DNA of 64,000 nucleotides from Epithemia pelagica. Its lineage: Eukaryota; Bacillariophyta; Bacillariophyceae; Surirellales; Surirellaceae. Positions 42,384-54,108 of this stretch are shown here, piece by piece; the first letter of the stretch is position 1, and each line of letters starts with the position of its first letter. The DNA is taken from NCBI GenBank assembly GCA_946965045.2, contig OX337238.1, positions 2,232,001 through 2,296,000 on the forward strand, in the 5' to 3' direction. Under the pieces are notes generated by a model. That model was not told the origin of the DNA and made no database searches. It was given only the letters and a program-made list of their open reading frames with translations. Position numbers and translations under genes: made by a program.

Positions 42384-43022
42384 TGAGAAGAATATGGAGA
42401 ACGGAACTTGATGGACGTATCCCATTTCCCATTGTCCATTGCCTGGAAGCACACGACCATTGTGGAACTTTCTGACGTGCGACCGACGCCCTTAGTCACG
42501 AATTTCTGAATCCCGGGAAATAGCCCCGCACAATGACACCGCAAGCCACGCGTGCACACCACCGTAGCAGGAAAAAGTTAAAACGAAACATAAGCCCTTA
42601 TAGTACTCTATTCCGTCCCGATGTGTAGAATTTAAGGGACAAAGGTACAGAACTATAAGGCAGAATTACAGTACTTCCAGCGCCAAATCCACGCATCGAT
42701 CCAGTCAGCATGTCCGTCGGACGTGTCGCGAGACTCTCGAAAGCGGGCCGGCGTACCATCATGTGAAAGGTACTTATTTTTAGACAGTAAACAGTTCCCA
42801 AAAGAGGATACCTACGCTCGGGAGTTGGACGCAGGAGTCGGAAGTGACAAGGACGATTTACGTGGTGGCCTGTGGCTTTATCGTCTCTCGCCACGATGAT
42901 TCAGCAGGGTCTTCAGGAGTTGAACCATAAAGACTTCTCAATTCTCAAAACTTCCTCATCACCCGAATGGCAGAGTCCATCCAATACCACTAAAAATATA
43001 CAATCAGCAATAACCAATCACC
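42384..43022. other. Intergenic, nothing recognised
   Basis: About 640 bp, no supported exon. It includes the promoter of the DUF2854 gene. Confidence 0.5.
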
Positions 43023-43977
43023 ATGAAATCAATCACCTTGTTTTGCATGCTGATGGGACTCGTCCCCGCCACTGGATTTATCACGGCGCAGTCGGTGAGA
43101 CAAGAACAGCAGAAAAAGCGACAAGCACGCAGTGCCTTTGGTCTGCAAATGGCCGAAGGCGACGAAAGTGAGGTGCGTTTCGCGACGGACATGATTTTGA
43201 GAATGATCCTGTCCCAGTAAAGGTGGATCCTCACAGGAAATATAATGTGTGTTGATGTTTTCCTCCCTTTTGGATTTTTCATGTTTTGGCATTCAGGCAT
43301 GGCAAGCACCCAAGTCAGCCATGATTGGTGGTGCTGGTGTGAACAACGCTGGTGAGCCTCCTTTTGAAATTCGAGGATTCTCCCTGGGAAACCTCGTCAT
43401 TCTTTCGGGTGTCGCCATTACTGTTGCTTCGTTTGCCGAGTATTTGTCCGACTCGAGCGATAGTTTGAACGTGTCTGGATTGGGTTTTGTCTATGGTATT
43501 CCCATCTTTTTGGCCGGTGCTGCCCTCAAATACGCCGAGATTGACCCCGTTCCCGTCTTTTCAACGCCCCAAGGCGAAGCGATTTTTGAGAGCAAAGCCA
43601 CGGAAACCATTCGCAAAATTAAGCAGGATGTGACCAGACATCGATATGGAGATGAAGCTCATTTGGATTCGACCGTGAAAAAGCTTGGTTTAGTCGTACC
43701 AGGGAAGGATTATCCTCAATTGCAAGAGTTGCGGGAGGAAGAACAAGATGGCGAGTTGGCCTTTACCATGGTATGGCAATCCATCGACACGCCCTACAAA
43801 ATGTGGGCCGATCCACGACGGGTGAAAAAGTACGAAACATTCTTCGGCCCTGGTGTGAACGCCGAAGTGGTCAAGATTGATGCCGAACAAAGACTGGTGG
43901 GTGTCAGGCTTACAACGGGAAGTCCCAAAGCTACTGCGGAAAGTGAAGAAGAAACCGCTGCTGCATCCACATCGTAA
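43023..43977 (+). CDS. Plastid DUF2854 membrane protein
   Basis: Exons 43023-43172 and 43297-43977, phase 0, 124 bp intron (GTGCGT...ATTCAG). About 276 residues. The presequence MKSITLFCMLMGLVPATGFI has a signal core followed by Gly-Phe, the diatom plastid cleavage motif. The mature protein has two membrane helices (GNLVILSGVAITVASFAEYL, GFVYGIPIFLAGAALKYAEI) and a soluble C-terminal part. This matches DUF2854 of cyanobacteria and plant plastids, whose role is undefined. It lies head to tail with another plastid membrane protein. Confidence 0.85.
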
Positions 43978-44399
43978 GCGTCTGACTTCCTCACCCACGT
44001 TTTCGTACATTGATACACCTTTACACCTTTTGCTATCATAACCGACGCCTTCAAACGGCGCCTGTAACATCTTTCTTACTGGATAAAGTCTTATAATTTA
44101 TGCTCGTACAAGCACTTTTATCTTTGACTCATATATTGTCCTCGTCATGTCGTCTACGTGTCTAACCCCATGGAATCCTCCCTGGGTTTCCGTTTCAAGA
44201 CTTTGGATCTCGTGATAAAGAGGCTCCATCCATAAGAAGCCATGACCTTGTGAAACTTGGACTTGTGATGCAACACATGCCATGAACTTGCATTACAACC
44301 AAGTCATATACGTGCGAGTTCAGTCTTTCTGCATGTCGCATGTTTCAACGCAGCGGAACGGAGATCTATACTGGTTGCCAGCCAACAGAGTTCGACATG
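43978..44399. other. Intergenic, 3' regions of convergent genes
   Basis: About 420 bp. Nothing recognised. Confidence 0.5.
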
Positions 44400-45548
44400 T
44401 CATGTGGCTGTGGTGGTCGTTTTGTGCTGAATTCGTGATGGGTGTCGTTGGGCATGATGTTCCAGTGCTTGATGGATGGCACTGAAACAAGCCTCTGCAG
44501 GAGTCCAACGTTTTCTGTCAATCGATGCCTTGGAGGCAGTGCCATTGGAATTCCAATGCCATTGTTGCACCATCTCCAAAACACAGTCCACGTTCAGGGG
44601 CTCTGACGATTCGAATCGACATGTTGCGTCCTCTGTTTGCTTGGAAGGGCGATTGTCTGTTGTTTTGCAATCACTGTTTTCTGTTTGTAGACCAATCGCT
44701 TGGTCCTCACGCTGGTCCTGCTGTACAAGGACAAGATGGGCCTTGGACAGAGGCAACTGAAAGGCTGGCAAACACAGTTTCTCCGCACGTTGGCGACTCC
44801 GATTGAGTTGAATCCGACGATCAATGAGCAAGCCAACGACCACGGTATGTGGAGGAGGTTTGGAAGGATCCAAACTATGGGATGCGTCCGGTGACAAGTA
44901 CACTGCTTTCATCCGGTTTGGATTCATGGTGACACTGTCATTTGCCTTTTGCTGCACGTTTGAATCAGCATAAAAGGAGCTCAATGTACGCTCAGAAAAG
45001 GAGATATTCGATGGGAATGGGAAAGGGATGACATTCTTTGCTTTGGTGTTTTCTTGGGACCATAGCTGCTCCATTCTGCTCTTGAGTGCCTCTTCAGCGG
45101 CACTGTCGGGACAATCGAGAATTTCCAACCTTGCCATAACATATCGACGCTCTGAACATTGGTTTTTGTTGCTATTGACGTTGGATGCTTCATTTTCCTG
45201 GATATGGTGTTGTTGCCACCACAAAAAGTTGACCAGTTGCCTGGAAATGGCCAAAATCTTTTCCTTTCTTGATCGGGCTTCCTTTGGAAGACCGTATCCC
45301 ATGTCACATAAAATCACAAGCTCGCCATCCTCTTGACTTGTGAAGTTTGCAGAGTCGGTTCTCTCTTGGTTGCTCGTTGTGCCGAGTCCATCGTGATGTT
45401 CCACTACGTGTTTGGGTGGTCGTTCCGACAGATTGAGTTGTGTCGTCTGTGAACTAATGACATCGACGTCGAGATGATTGTGACCCATTTCATTATCCTC
45501 AGGATGAGGATCCACCATTCTCAGATGCATTACAGGCATAGAGATCAT
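44400..45548 (-). CDS. TRM10-like SPOUT tRNA methyltransferase
   Basis: Single exon of 382 residues. An acidic, His-rich N-terminus leads to a domain where VILCDMGYGLPKE takes the place of the first strand. Then HTVVVGLLIDRRIQLNRSRQ and AEKLCLPAFQLPLSKA correspond to the TRM10 knot region (hydrophobic strand, G-L-x-D-R/H, then A....LPI). Near the C-terminus NVDCVLEMVQQWHW and IDRKRWTP match the closing helix that follows V-x-x-V-x-x-I-L in the family. TRM10 enzymes methylate purine 9 of tRNA with SAM. The match is partial, so activity is not assured. It is divergent from the next gene with 152 bp between starts. Confidence 0.55.
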   Translation of the reverse strand: MISMPVMHLRMVDPHPEDNEMGHNHLDVDVISSQTTQLNLSERPPKHVVEHHDGLGTTSNQERTDSANFTSQEDGELVILCDMGYGLPKEARSRKEKILAISRQLVNFLWWQQHHIQENEASNVNSNKNQCSERRYVMARLEILDCPDSAAEEALKSRMEQLWSQENTKAKNVIPFPFPSNISFSERTLSSFYADSNVQQKANDSVTMNPNRMKAVYLSPDASHSLDPSKPPPHTVVVGLLIDRRIQLNRSRQRAEKLCLPAFQLPLSKAHLVLVQQDQREDQAIGLQTENSDCKTTDNRPSKQTEDATCRFESSEPLNVDCVLEMVQQWHWNSNGTASKASIDRKRWTPAEACFSAIHQALEHHAQRHPSRIQHKTTTTAT

Positions 45549-45700
45549 CCAGGATGGGGTCTTCTGTCATGCGCCATCGGAAGAATGAGGGTTTGTATGA
45601 GCGTTCCATGAGCGACTTCTAAAGGTTGCATCGCGTTTGTGTCGCGGTTTATGCGTACGTGTGCGCATTCATAAACTTGAGATCGAAAAAGAGTGTCACC

Positions 45701-47023
45701 ATGGCGTTCCGTCGCATCGCCAGCAAAAGCAAGCGTTTTGTCTCGTATCCATCGCGAAAAATCGCACCAACGTCATCCATTGAGACATGCGATGGATCGA
45801 CAGGGAGAGCCGTGTTTGTGTTCTGGTCTTCGGCACTTGCCGCGACGGTAGCTGCCCATCATCAAGTCGCACATGATCAGGAACCACAATCCCCTCTCAT
45901 GTACACTGCATGTGAAACCAAACAAGAAGTCAAGATAAATCGCCGACAGGAAGACACGAGGAGTTCTCAGTTCTCGTTGGCAAAAAATCGAATCATCTTT
46001 ATGGGAACTGGATCAAGTACGGGATGTCCAATGCCTCGATGTGCCATGGTTCTGGGCGGGTCGTCGGATGTTTCCGAACTCAGCCACTATCAAACATTGC
46101 TGAGGGATAGATGCAAAGTATCCCTCGAGGCCATCCAAGGGGGAGATCCACGCAACAATCGAAACTATCGAAACAATCCCTCTTTGGTCATTAGTCACCA
46201 GGTTCCCGTCATGACGGAAGGAATTGCTACAGGTACGACAACCAAGAACATTATTATTGATGTGGGTAAAACGTTTCGAGAAACATCACTGAGATGGTTT
46301 CCCATTCGAAATATCCAGTCCTTGGACGCGGTCGTGTTAACTCATGAGCATGCGGATGCATCCTTTGGATTGGACGATTTACGCGGGTATCAAAAATATG
46401 AGCTGGCATCCCTGGAAAGCGACAAACTCAAACACAAACGATCTGTGCAGATCCCCATGCCGGTCTTTTTATCGCAGCATTGTCTGGAAGATTTGGCTGG
46501 ACGTTTCACGTGGTTGTTCCCAAACCATCAGCAACCAATGAAACAAAGACCAAAAGATAGCGACAAGCCTGTCGTGGAACGTCATGTTGCATCACTGGAC
46601 GTCCAGGTATTTGAGCCCTTTGTTCCATTTCATGCCGCAGGTCTTTGCATTGTCCCTCTTCCTGTTATGCATGGCGAAGATCTGGTATCGTTTGGATTTG
46701 CCTTTACGGTCGGTCAAACAAACATTGTCTACTTGAGTGATTTGTCGCGCATGCTCCCCGAAACGTTGGAATACATTCACACGAAACTTCCTCCAACCGA
46801 CATTTTGGTGGTGGACGCCTTGCATCCAGAGAAGACGAATCCTGCCCATTTCAACATGAAGGAGGCTGTCGAATTGGCAAGGCAGATTAATCCCAGGAGC
46901 CAAACGTTATTGGTCGGCATGAGTTGTGATTCCTTTCTTTTGCATGACGAAATGAATCAAGCGCTTGCAGCCAAGTACGGAAATGTTCAGTTGGCCCATG
47001 ATGGCCTTGAGATAGAGTGCTAG
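45701..47023 (+). CDS. PhnP-like metallo-beta-lactamase-fold hydrolase, probably mitochondrial
   Basis: Single exon; ATG 45701 chosen (440 residues). The N-terminus MAFRRIASKSKRFVSYPSRK is rich in Arg/Lys/Ser without acids, as in mitochondrial presequences. The core opens with IIFMGTGSSTGCPMPRC. The zinc motif is LTHEHADASFGLDDLRG, with further ligands likely in LPVMHGEDLVSFGF and in ILVVDALHPEKTN. This layout is that of PhnP/lipoyltransferase-associated MBL proteins that cleave cyclic phosphodiesters. The substrate is unknown here. The insert of about 60 residues after the first strand is longer than usual. Confidence 0.8.
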   Translation: MAFRRIASKSKRFVSYPSRKIAPTSSIETCDGSTGRAVFVFWSSALAATVAAHHQVAHDQEPQSPLMYTACETKQEVKINRRQEDTRSSQFSLAKNRIIFMGTGSSTGCPMPRCAMVLGGSSDVSELSHYQTLLRDRCKVSLEAIQGGDPRNNRNYRNNPSLVISHQVPVMTEGIATGTTTKNIIIDVGKTFRETSLRWFPIRNIQSLDAVVLTHEHADASFGLDDLRGYQKYELASLESDKLKHKRSVQIPMPVFLSQHCLEDLAGRFTWLFPNHQQPMKQRPKDSDKPVVERHVASLDVQVFEPFVPFHAAGLCIVPLPVMHGEDLVSFGFAFTVGQTNIVYLSDLSRMLPETLEYIHTKLPPTDILVVDALHPEKTNPAHFNMKEAVELARQINPRSQTLLVGMSCDSFLLHDEMNQALAAKYGNVQLAHDGLEIEC

Positions 47024-47209
47024 AGAAGTGAAGATAAGATAGACTCATCAACTTCTTTGAGAGATTTTCCGTATCTGAGTCGCGCTTTGATTTGGGTCGC
47101 TTCTTTTGAGTCGTGGCTGCAGCGTTCGATCCACGAACAAAAACGGCACAAGAATCGATCTCGATTCATTCCACTGTCCAGAGAATCGAGAGAAAGTGGT
47201 AAAGTCGCA

Positions 47210-48424
47210 ATGGTATTGGTAATTCCTCTGAAAGCTGCTGTCCGGTTTGACATGGCCAAAGCCTTGGGCGACTGGCTGGACAACGATGAACAACAAGTGT
47301 CGTTCCAACCATCGAACCCATTGCAGTTGGTCACACCCAAACCAGACTTTGGATCGACCGCCTGTCGCGACGATTTAATCCGTTTCGCATCCTTGCGCAA
47401 TTGCCTTTCCGATGCCTTACTCAAGGCTCAATCTCATATTGCTGCCTTGAAGGACGGGGCGTTGGACGATTGCCATGAATATCATGCTGCCCTTCTGGAA
47501 TTTGAGCGCCGAGGGTTTCCCACCCTGGATGATGAAAACAATGGATTGCAACTGAAATGGAAGGCTGCTTGGGCGCCATCTAGAGACGAGACTCATTCGC
47601 ACCTCCTTTGGGACCGATCCTGTGTTACTTTTAACATTGTTGCATTGCTCTCACATCAAGCATCGCAATGCAGTATCAGCGACCGTGATGAATGCAAGAA
47701 AGGTGTTGGCTTGTGTCAGCAAGCAGCATCCATCTTGGAAACCTTGCAAGAATTGGTCTCCTCGCAAGATTTTGCCACAGTCGATTTGAGCATGCCCATG
47801 TTACAGTTCTGGAAGGCCTTCTTACTGGCTCAAGGACAGTCCTTTGTCTACCGAATGGCTTCCTTGGGCAAGTCAGGAAACCACGGGACGTTGTCAGGCT
47901 TATCTCAGTCGGCCTACAATCTGTTCAATGATGCCTTGAGCAAGGCACAGGATGCTCGATTACAGTCGGAAGTTCCCAAGCCTTCGAAACAGTGGGCAAC
48001 CTATTGCAAAGCTCAAGCCATGATGGCTGCGGCCAAGGCAGAATATCACCAGGCTGCGATCCAGCGATTAGAGCACAAGTATGGCATTGAAATTGTACGA
48101 TTGCGGCAATCCCTTGCAAAACTTCAGGCCTGCCAAGAATTCATTTCATCCCTGTCAAATATTAGCAAAAAGGCCAAGGAAGAGGAACGTCAAGCCGCGG
48201 AGGAGGAACGTAATCTGGTAGATTTCACCAAGCGAGAATGCAATGTTATTCTACCTGTTGTCAGAGACCGACTGACCGAAATTGAACGCGACAACTCTAA
48301 AATATACAATGAAGACGTCCCGAAACAAGTACCAGAGATTGAGGGAAAACAGCTTATCAAGTCATCAATGGGCTATCCACCAACGATGCTTTCACCTCAA
48401 AGGAAGCTTTTTGTAGGGTTGTAG
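47210..48424 (+). CDS. BRO1-domain protein (ALIX/Bro1-like), BRO1 only
   Basis: Single exon of 404 residues. ATG 47210 is the first ATG; the longer frame upstream has none. The whole protein is a BRO1 domain: VIPLKAAVRFDMAKALGDWL at the start, ALLEFERRGF, CVTFNIVALLSHQAS (the conserved core helix), then TPR-like helices and a basic C-terminal coiled region (KKAKEEERQAAEEERN). BRO1 domains bind ESCRT-III tails during endosomal sorting and membrane remodelling. The V domain and Pro-rich tail of ALIX are absent, as in single-domain BRO1 proteins. Confidence 0.85.
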   Translation: MVLVIPLKAAVRFDMAKALGDWLDNDEQQVSFQPSNPLQLVTPKPDFGSTACRDDLIRFASLRNCLSDALLKAQSHIAALKDGALDDCHEYHAALLEFERRGFPTLDDENNGLQLKWKAAWAPSRDETHSHLLWDRSCVTFNIVALLSHQASQCSISDRDECKKGVGLCQQAASILETLQELVSSQDFATVDLSMPMLQFWKAFLLAQGQSFVYRMASLGKSGNHGTLSGLSQSAYNLFNDALSKAQDARLQSEVPKPSKQWATYCKAQAMMAAAKAEYHQAAIQRLEHKYGIEIVRLRQSLAKLQACQEFISSLSNISKKAKEEERQAAEEERNLVDFTKRECNVILPVVRDRLTEIERDNSKIYNEDVPKQVPEIEGKQLIKSSMGYPPTMLSPQRKLFVGL

Positions 48425-48725
48425 TTAAGCACGATCCACATGTTGCTGTAGACAACACTTATGTGTGATCAATCCTCCTTGATGCTACGACAAGTTCTAC
48501 AGTCCGCGTTATGACAGAACAAAGGTTCTTGAAAATTTGTTGTCAGTGAAGACTGAAGAGACAAATGTATGGATATGTTTAAACCTTTTGACTACGTCAT
48601 CTTGTCCTTTTCATTCTATCATACCGTTCCCAGAAAATATTCGGCGCTCAGCGCGGGAACAGAACGGACCTCAATACCAGACTGTATGATCTTTTTCAGA
48701 AGCAGGTGCAAACACCACAACGTCT
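48425..48725. other. Intergenic, 3' regions of convergent genes
   Basis: About 300 bp. Nothing recognised. Confidence 0.5.
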
Positions 48726-49280
48726 CTAGCGCTTCTTTTGGTAGTTGGAGTAACCAGTACGACGGTTTTGGGCCTTGTCTTCTTCGACTTCTTCCTTGAC
48801 AATCTTCTGCATCGTCCGTGTGGTACCCGCATCGACCTGTTCAAGCTTTTGCAGCTCCGTCGCCATTTGTGCGTCCGCAACCTCTTGAGCAGATGCGCCC
48901 TTAGCTGGGGTGAAACCCTGGTCTGGAACAACGTAGTCTCCCTCGCTCTTGTGGTAGGCATTGTCAGAAGTGTACTCTTTAGGGACGGAAAGCATACCAT
49001 GGTCGTGGTCTCGCACAGCTGCCAACCGGGAAAATGTTCCAGACCGTGCGGTTCGGTTTTCCTGAGCCTTCACGTTTTTGTTGTGCTTCTTTTGGTGGGT
49101 AGAATAGGCGGCAGCATTTTCTTGTTGCTGGAGCGCAATGGCAAGGCGGTGGTCCTTTTCTTCCTGCGTGAGGTTGGGGTCATCCAATCCCATGTTTTTG
49201 TTAGTTCCTCTTACTGGGACCGCGTTGGCGGTGCCCATCATGACGTAGTCGCCATCAGGAGTTTTCGCTTCTTCACTCAT
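48726..49280 (-). CDS. Small hydrophilic protein, unknown
   Basis: Single exon of 184 residues, ATG 49280. It has no membrane segment or targeting signal. It is rich in Ala, Gln, Glu, Lys and Asn, so probably partly disordered. The helix QEEKDHRLAIALQQQENAAA has the acid-rich start and A-I-x-x-x-x pattern of a ubiquitin-interacting motif, but lacks its conserved Ser. A second similar helix (QEVADAQMATELQKLEQVDA) follows. The tail is basic. I do not recognise the family; the good start context and intact length argue for a real gene. Confidence 0.6.
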   Translation of the reverse strand: MSEEAKTPDGDYVMMGTANAVPVRGTNKNMGLDDPNLTQEEKDHRLAIALQQQENAAAYSTHQKKHNKNVKAQENRTARSGTFSRLAAVRDHDHGMLSVPKEYTSDNAYHKSEGDYVVPDQGFTPAKGASAQEVADAQMATELQKLEQVDAGTTRTMQKIVKEEVEEDKAQNRRTGYSNYQKKR

Positions 49281-50229
49281 TGTTAATTGTACCGGTTCGA
49301 CTCAAACTACAAAGACAACAAAGAGAAAGTGAGAAATCATTGGAACGTGCCTACATCAACGAACAATGACTGCGATGGAGGGTGCTGTTCTTGAAATCGA
49401 CTGTCTCGGTTTCCCCAAGTCTGTGCACGAACTAATACAGCGCATTGCTAAGATCCAGTACGAAGGGAAGACTCAACAACAATGATTGAGATCCATACGG
49501 AAACTGTGGCACAGCTCGCTCTCCATCTACAAGACGTATCCTCCGCCATAAAACACTGGAGGATCACAACATCGATAGATTGCCCATCATTGTCAAGCCA
49601 TGATCTCACCTTCGTCGTGATTTGGTTCCAAGGGGTTTGGCAATTAATACATCCGAACTCGCTGATGAAATCAACGGGCACGCCTGTCGACCTGCCATGT
49701 ACTTATTGTACATACTATGCCGGGCCGGCGGGGTGTTTGCATCCGTTGACATACCGTAAAAATCACATCTATTGCACCATCGTATTGGTGCAGAAAACGC
49801 ACGATTTACCTGTAGAATGAGCGCGCCCTACCCAAAAATCGCGTGCCTCTCCCTCCAACAGAGCCCCACTCCCTTCAACACGGAGCATTGCCATCGTGGT
49901 GGAGAGGGTGGGGGGAGAAGCCATGGCAAAAAATCCTTATCTTTCGCACGAACACTGACGAATTTTCAATCGTCGATATTATGGGAAGGGTAAGTCCGAT
50001 TTTCACGAACCGCAGTGATTTGGAAAGCGCCTGACGAGCTCTTTCGAATGAGCTTCTCAAGATTGTTCAATTAGAAATACTTATGATGTTATACATTCAA
50101 ACATAATTCGGAAATAATCTATAATTGATTCGGAAAATTAACCACCAATCCGTTGGGTGGTACACATTGTGCATATAGAACGCGAGCCTGAAAATTTCAA
50201 CGGATGGTGCACTAGATGTGATTTTTACG
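49281..50229. other. Intergenic, nothing recognised
   Basis: About 950 bp of sequence without a supported gene, left of a hAT-type MITE. Confidence 0.5.
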
Positions 50230-50237
50230 GTAATCCT

Positions 50238-50542
50238 TAGAGGTTGGACCCGCACCGCGGTGCTGCGAATCGGATCCGCGGATACGCGGTGCTGATCCCT
50301 GGAACCGCAACGAAAGAGACTGGCGGTTCCGATCCGCACTACTCGCACCTACGCACAGTAAAGGCGGGGTGCAGCGATTTGGTCCTCTCTAGGTCTGACC
50401 GCCCGTACGTCACATTTGTGCAGAGTACATAAAATCCCATAGTAGTGCGGAACTGCGGAACACGCGGGTTCTTGGAGCCGCAAAGGCTGGGATGCGCGGG
50501 TAACCTAACCGCATCGATTTGAGCTCGCGGGTCCAACCTCTA
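50238..50542. mobile_element. hAT-type MITE, 305 bp
   Basis: The element begins and ends with perfect 16 bp terminal inverted repeats (TAGAGGTTGGACCCGC). It is flanked on both sides by the same 8 bp GTAATCCT (50230-50237 and 50543-50550). An 8 bp target duplication and a TAG-start repeat are the signature of the hAT superfamily. The interior is GC-rich with repeated CCGCGG/CGCGG motifs and codes for nothing, so it is non-autonomous and needs a transposase elsewhere. Confidence 0.9.
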
Positions 50543-50550
50543 GTAATCCT

Positions 50551-50698
50551 CGCTCGGTTGTCATCTTATAACTGAGTAGCTAGCAATAGCTACCAATTCA
50601 TTTTCCCATGAGAATTTAGCCTACCTCTCTAGCTAGGAGGAGTAAGATGCGGCAAAATGAACAATCATCAGGGCGGCATTTCAAAAGTGACAGAATAT
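50551..50698. other. Short gap downstream of CRAL-TRIO gene
   Basis: This is presumably the 3' untranslated region of the following minus-strand gene. Nothing specific seen. Confidence 0.4.
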
Positions 50699-51629
50699 CT
50701 AATTGCTTGAGCTATCTTCGTCGAAGCTCACATTGAATGGCAGGTTCAGATAGGCCGGGGACTCAAATTCTTTGGTTGCCAAACCCTTGGCAACAGGTTC
50801 CAGGATCTCTAGCCGTTCAATGTTGTCGTGAAGCTTCTTCATACCCTCCTCTCCTGTACAAAACACAATCGTCTCTTTCGTAGCAGAGTCGACAAAAGGT
50901 TTCACAATAGACCAGAAAGCCTGAAATACAAACGGTGGGTTCAAAAGATACGCTCTGAACATACGGCCAGGAAAGTGCTTCTGCAAAATATCGAGTGTAT
51001 ATCGGCTGGTTTTGAGAGGAGGTGCACTGCTCAGAGTGAAACCCTCATAGTCAATCAACAGATTGACTTTTTCCAAGGGATCCTTTGCTCCAAGCTCTTT
51101 CGATTTCCGACTGGTACAAGCAATCGCTTTCTCTAGATTCCAAACCAAGTGTTTCATTTGATCCTCTAGAACATCTGAATTTTCACGAGCAGGGCGCATA
51201 TACATCAGCGCTCTGCCGTCAGCGGTATACCCACGGATATAAATTTTCCCCGTAGAGTTCTCTCGTTCGAGCAGTTGTTTGTACTTTTTGTCCCCATCTT
51301 CCGTCGTGGCCTTCACCAAACCATCCGTATCGAAATCCTTCCTCCATGCAAGAGCTGCCTGGATGTGTTCTAGTCCCTTTTTCGCGTTACCCTGCCAATG
51401 GAAGCAAATGTGGTTTTGAGGTGCTCGGGAAATCGTCTGAATCTTAGCCGACGGAGGAACCTCTCACCTTCACTGCTCGAAGATGGCGAACAGGCATGGC
51501 AGGATCTGTCATTCGCGCCTTTTCATCCTCCGTAAGCGATTCCAAAATAAACGCCACGCCTTTTCTTTCCGCATCGGGCTCAAGCAAAGGAGTCTCTCCG
51601 CCTAGATGCACTTCATTCGTCGACGTCAT
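50699..51629 (-). CDS. CRAL-TRIO (Sec14-like) lipid-transfer protein
   Basis: Exons 51629-51468 and 51391-50699, phase 0, 76 bp intron (GTGAGA...TTGGCAG). The protein has 284 residues. The N-terminal helical part (KKGLEHIQAALAWRKDFD) fits the CRAL-TRIO N domain. The lipid-binding domain includes KIYIRGYTADGRALMYMRPA, VNLLIDYEGFTLSSAPP, LDILQKHFPGRMFRAYLLN and PPFVFQAFWSIVKPFV, the classic Sec14 order. Such proteins move phosphoinositides or other lipids between membranes. No signal peptide or extra domain is present. Confidence 0.9.
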
Positions 51630-52243
51630 TGTTGCAATTGAAAAAATTGAAATTTGTGAGAAAACTTTCTTGATCGACCATGTCCATGCGGATCGGAATA
51701 TTTTCTCCTGATGAGGAGTAGTGAGTCACGATTTGGGTCCCTCAACAGCAGCAAGCTGGGTAAGCTTAGCAAGATTTTTAGGGAGGAGTAGGTTTTGGGT
51801 TGTCGATCGTCTATCCCCACCATGGTAAGACGAACAAGACAATTCACAGTCTCATATTCTCATATGGCTCTCCATTCTCCAAACCCAATCAGCATGTTAT
51901 TTTAGTTCCATAGTTCTTTTGTCGACAGTTTTTTCTACCTACCTACTAACTTCTGGTGCAATGATATTGGTCTCGCACTCGCAGTCGTAATCATGCCGCC
52001 AATTGGGAGCAGTATGAGACAGCAATATGAAACTGACACAAGCCAGCAATTCCATATGGAACGTGAACATGGATGAATATCCATTAAAAGTTTCCTGAAT
52101 TGTACAATGGTTCAAGTCAGTTCTAGCTTACAGCGTTGAAAGAGTTCGGTATTTCGATAGACGGTTTATTCCCAGAAACTATACCAGGCACAGCATCTAC
52201 AACACATCAAGCAAACGGAAGGAAAAGTGGGATAAGTCTCGTT
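51630..52243. other. Intergenic, nothing recognised
   Basis: About 610 bp with the promoter of the CRAL-TRIO gene. No exon or repeat recognised. Confidence 0.5.
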
Positions 52244-53026
<783 letters not shown>

Positions 53027-54108
53027 GTTGTGATTGTTGTATTGTTTGTGCAAGTAAAATGAATACTGTCTAAAGGATCGTAATACAAACAGATAAATGG
53101 GTCAGACCACCTTGGCTCATCAAACCAACGAAGCTGTTCTACGAGCACCTCCAACGGCTAATCTTAGCACCGGGAAACAGTGAGATTCCGGATTCCGTCA
53201 GAGGAACCGCACAAACAACACGAACAGATGGAATTTCTCAGCCACCAAAATGACAGCCCCGACAATGACCAGATAGGTCGGCTGAACTCTGGAATCGCAA
53301 ACTGTCCAGTGTTACTTTTGAAATGAACTACAAAGGCCACAAAAATTCTGTCGCAATGTCGCTACGGATTGATTTCATGCCCATCATGGTCAACAGACAC
53401 AGTTCCAACACTCACCGTGGACTTCGTTAGAGTGGACACGAAAGAGAGGACATGGATTTGGGTGACCCTGTTTGAACGAGCTGAGCAGAATGTTGGAGGG
53501 GAGGGGACAGACGGGACACTCATCAATTCTCTTCGCGTAGGCCATTACAGAGATTCTTTGGCGTTATGATTTAATTTGTATGCAAACGCCCAGTATTGGC
53601 CTGGATGGCAGGCGCGAATCACGGGACAGGATGTCGTACGGCGTACAGACCGTCTCTTTCATGTGGCTGTTGACAGGATCAATAACTTTCTTCATATCCG
53701 TAGGAACCGGAATATCAGCTTGGTCGGGTGTAGATTTATTTTGAGTACGATTGGCGATTGGCCAATTTTGAAAGACTGGTTTGTTCTATTGAGTCTTGAC
53801 AAGAGTGTACAAAAATCACCTCCACTCCGATAATAGTTGGGCATAACTTAAGATGGCGCGCGTCAATGACCTAAATAGACGATCCACTACGGTGTAGATT
53901 TGTGGAGGGTACGCCGACCAGCCCCTCGCCTTTTTCTCGCTTCTTTTGCCCCTTGCAGGCAGCCGCTCCCCTTCGTTTTCTGTTGTTCTGTATTGTAGTC
54001 TGCGTTTCGGACTCGGGGCTCGGGGATCGTTGCACGCTGGCAACGCTGTTGGGTTAGGTTTTTCCTTGACGACAAACATCGATTTGACGCGTCAAGGGTG
54101 ATCACACC
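53027..54108. other. Intergenic, divergent promoters
   Basis: About 1.08 kb between divergent genes. No supported exon; open frames are short and without resemblance to known families. Confidence 0.5.
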
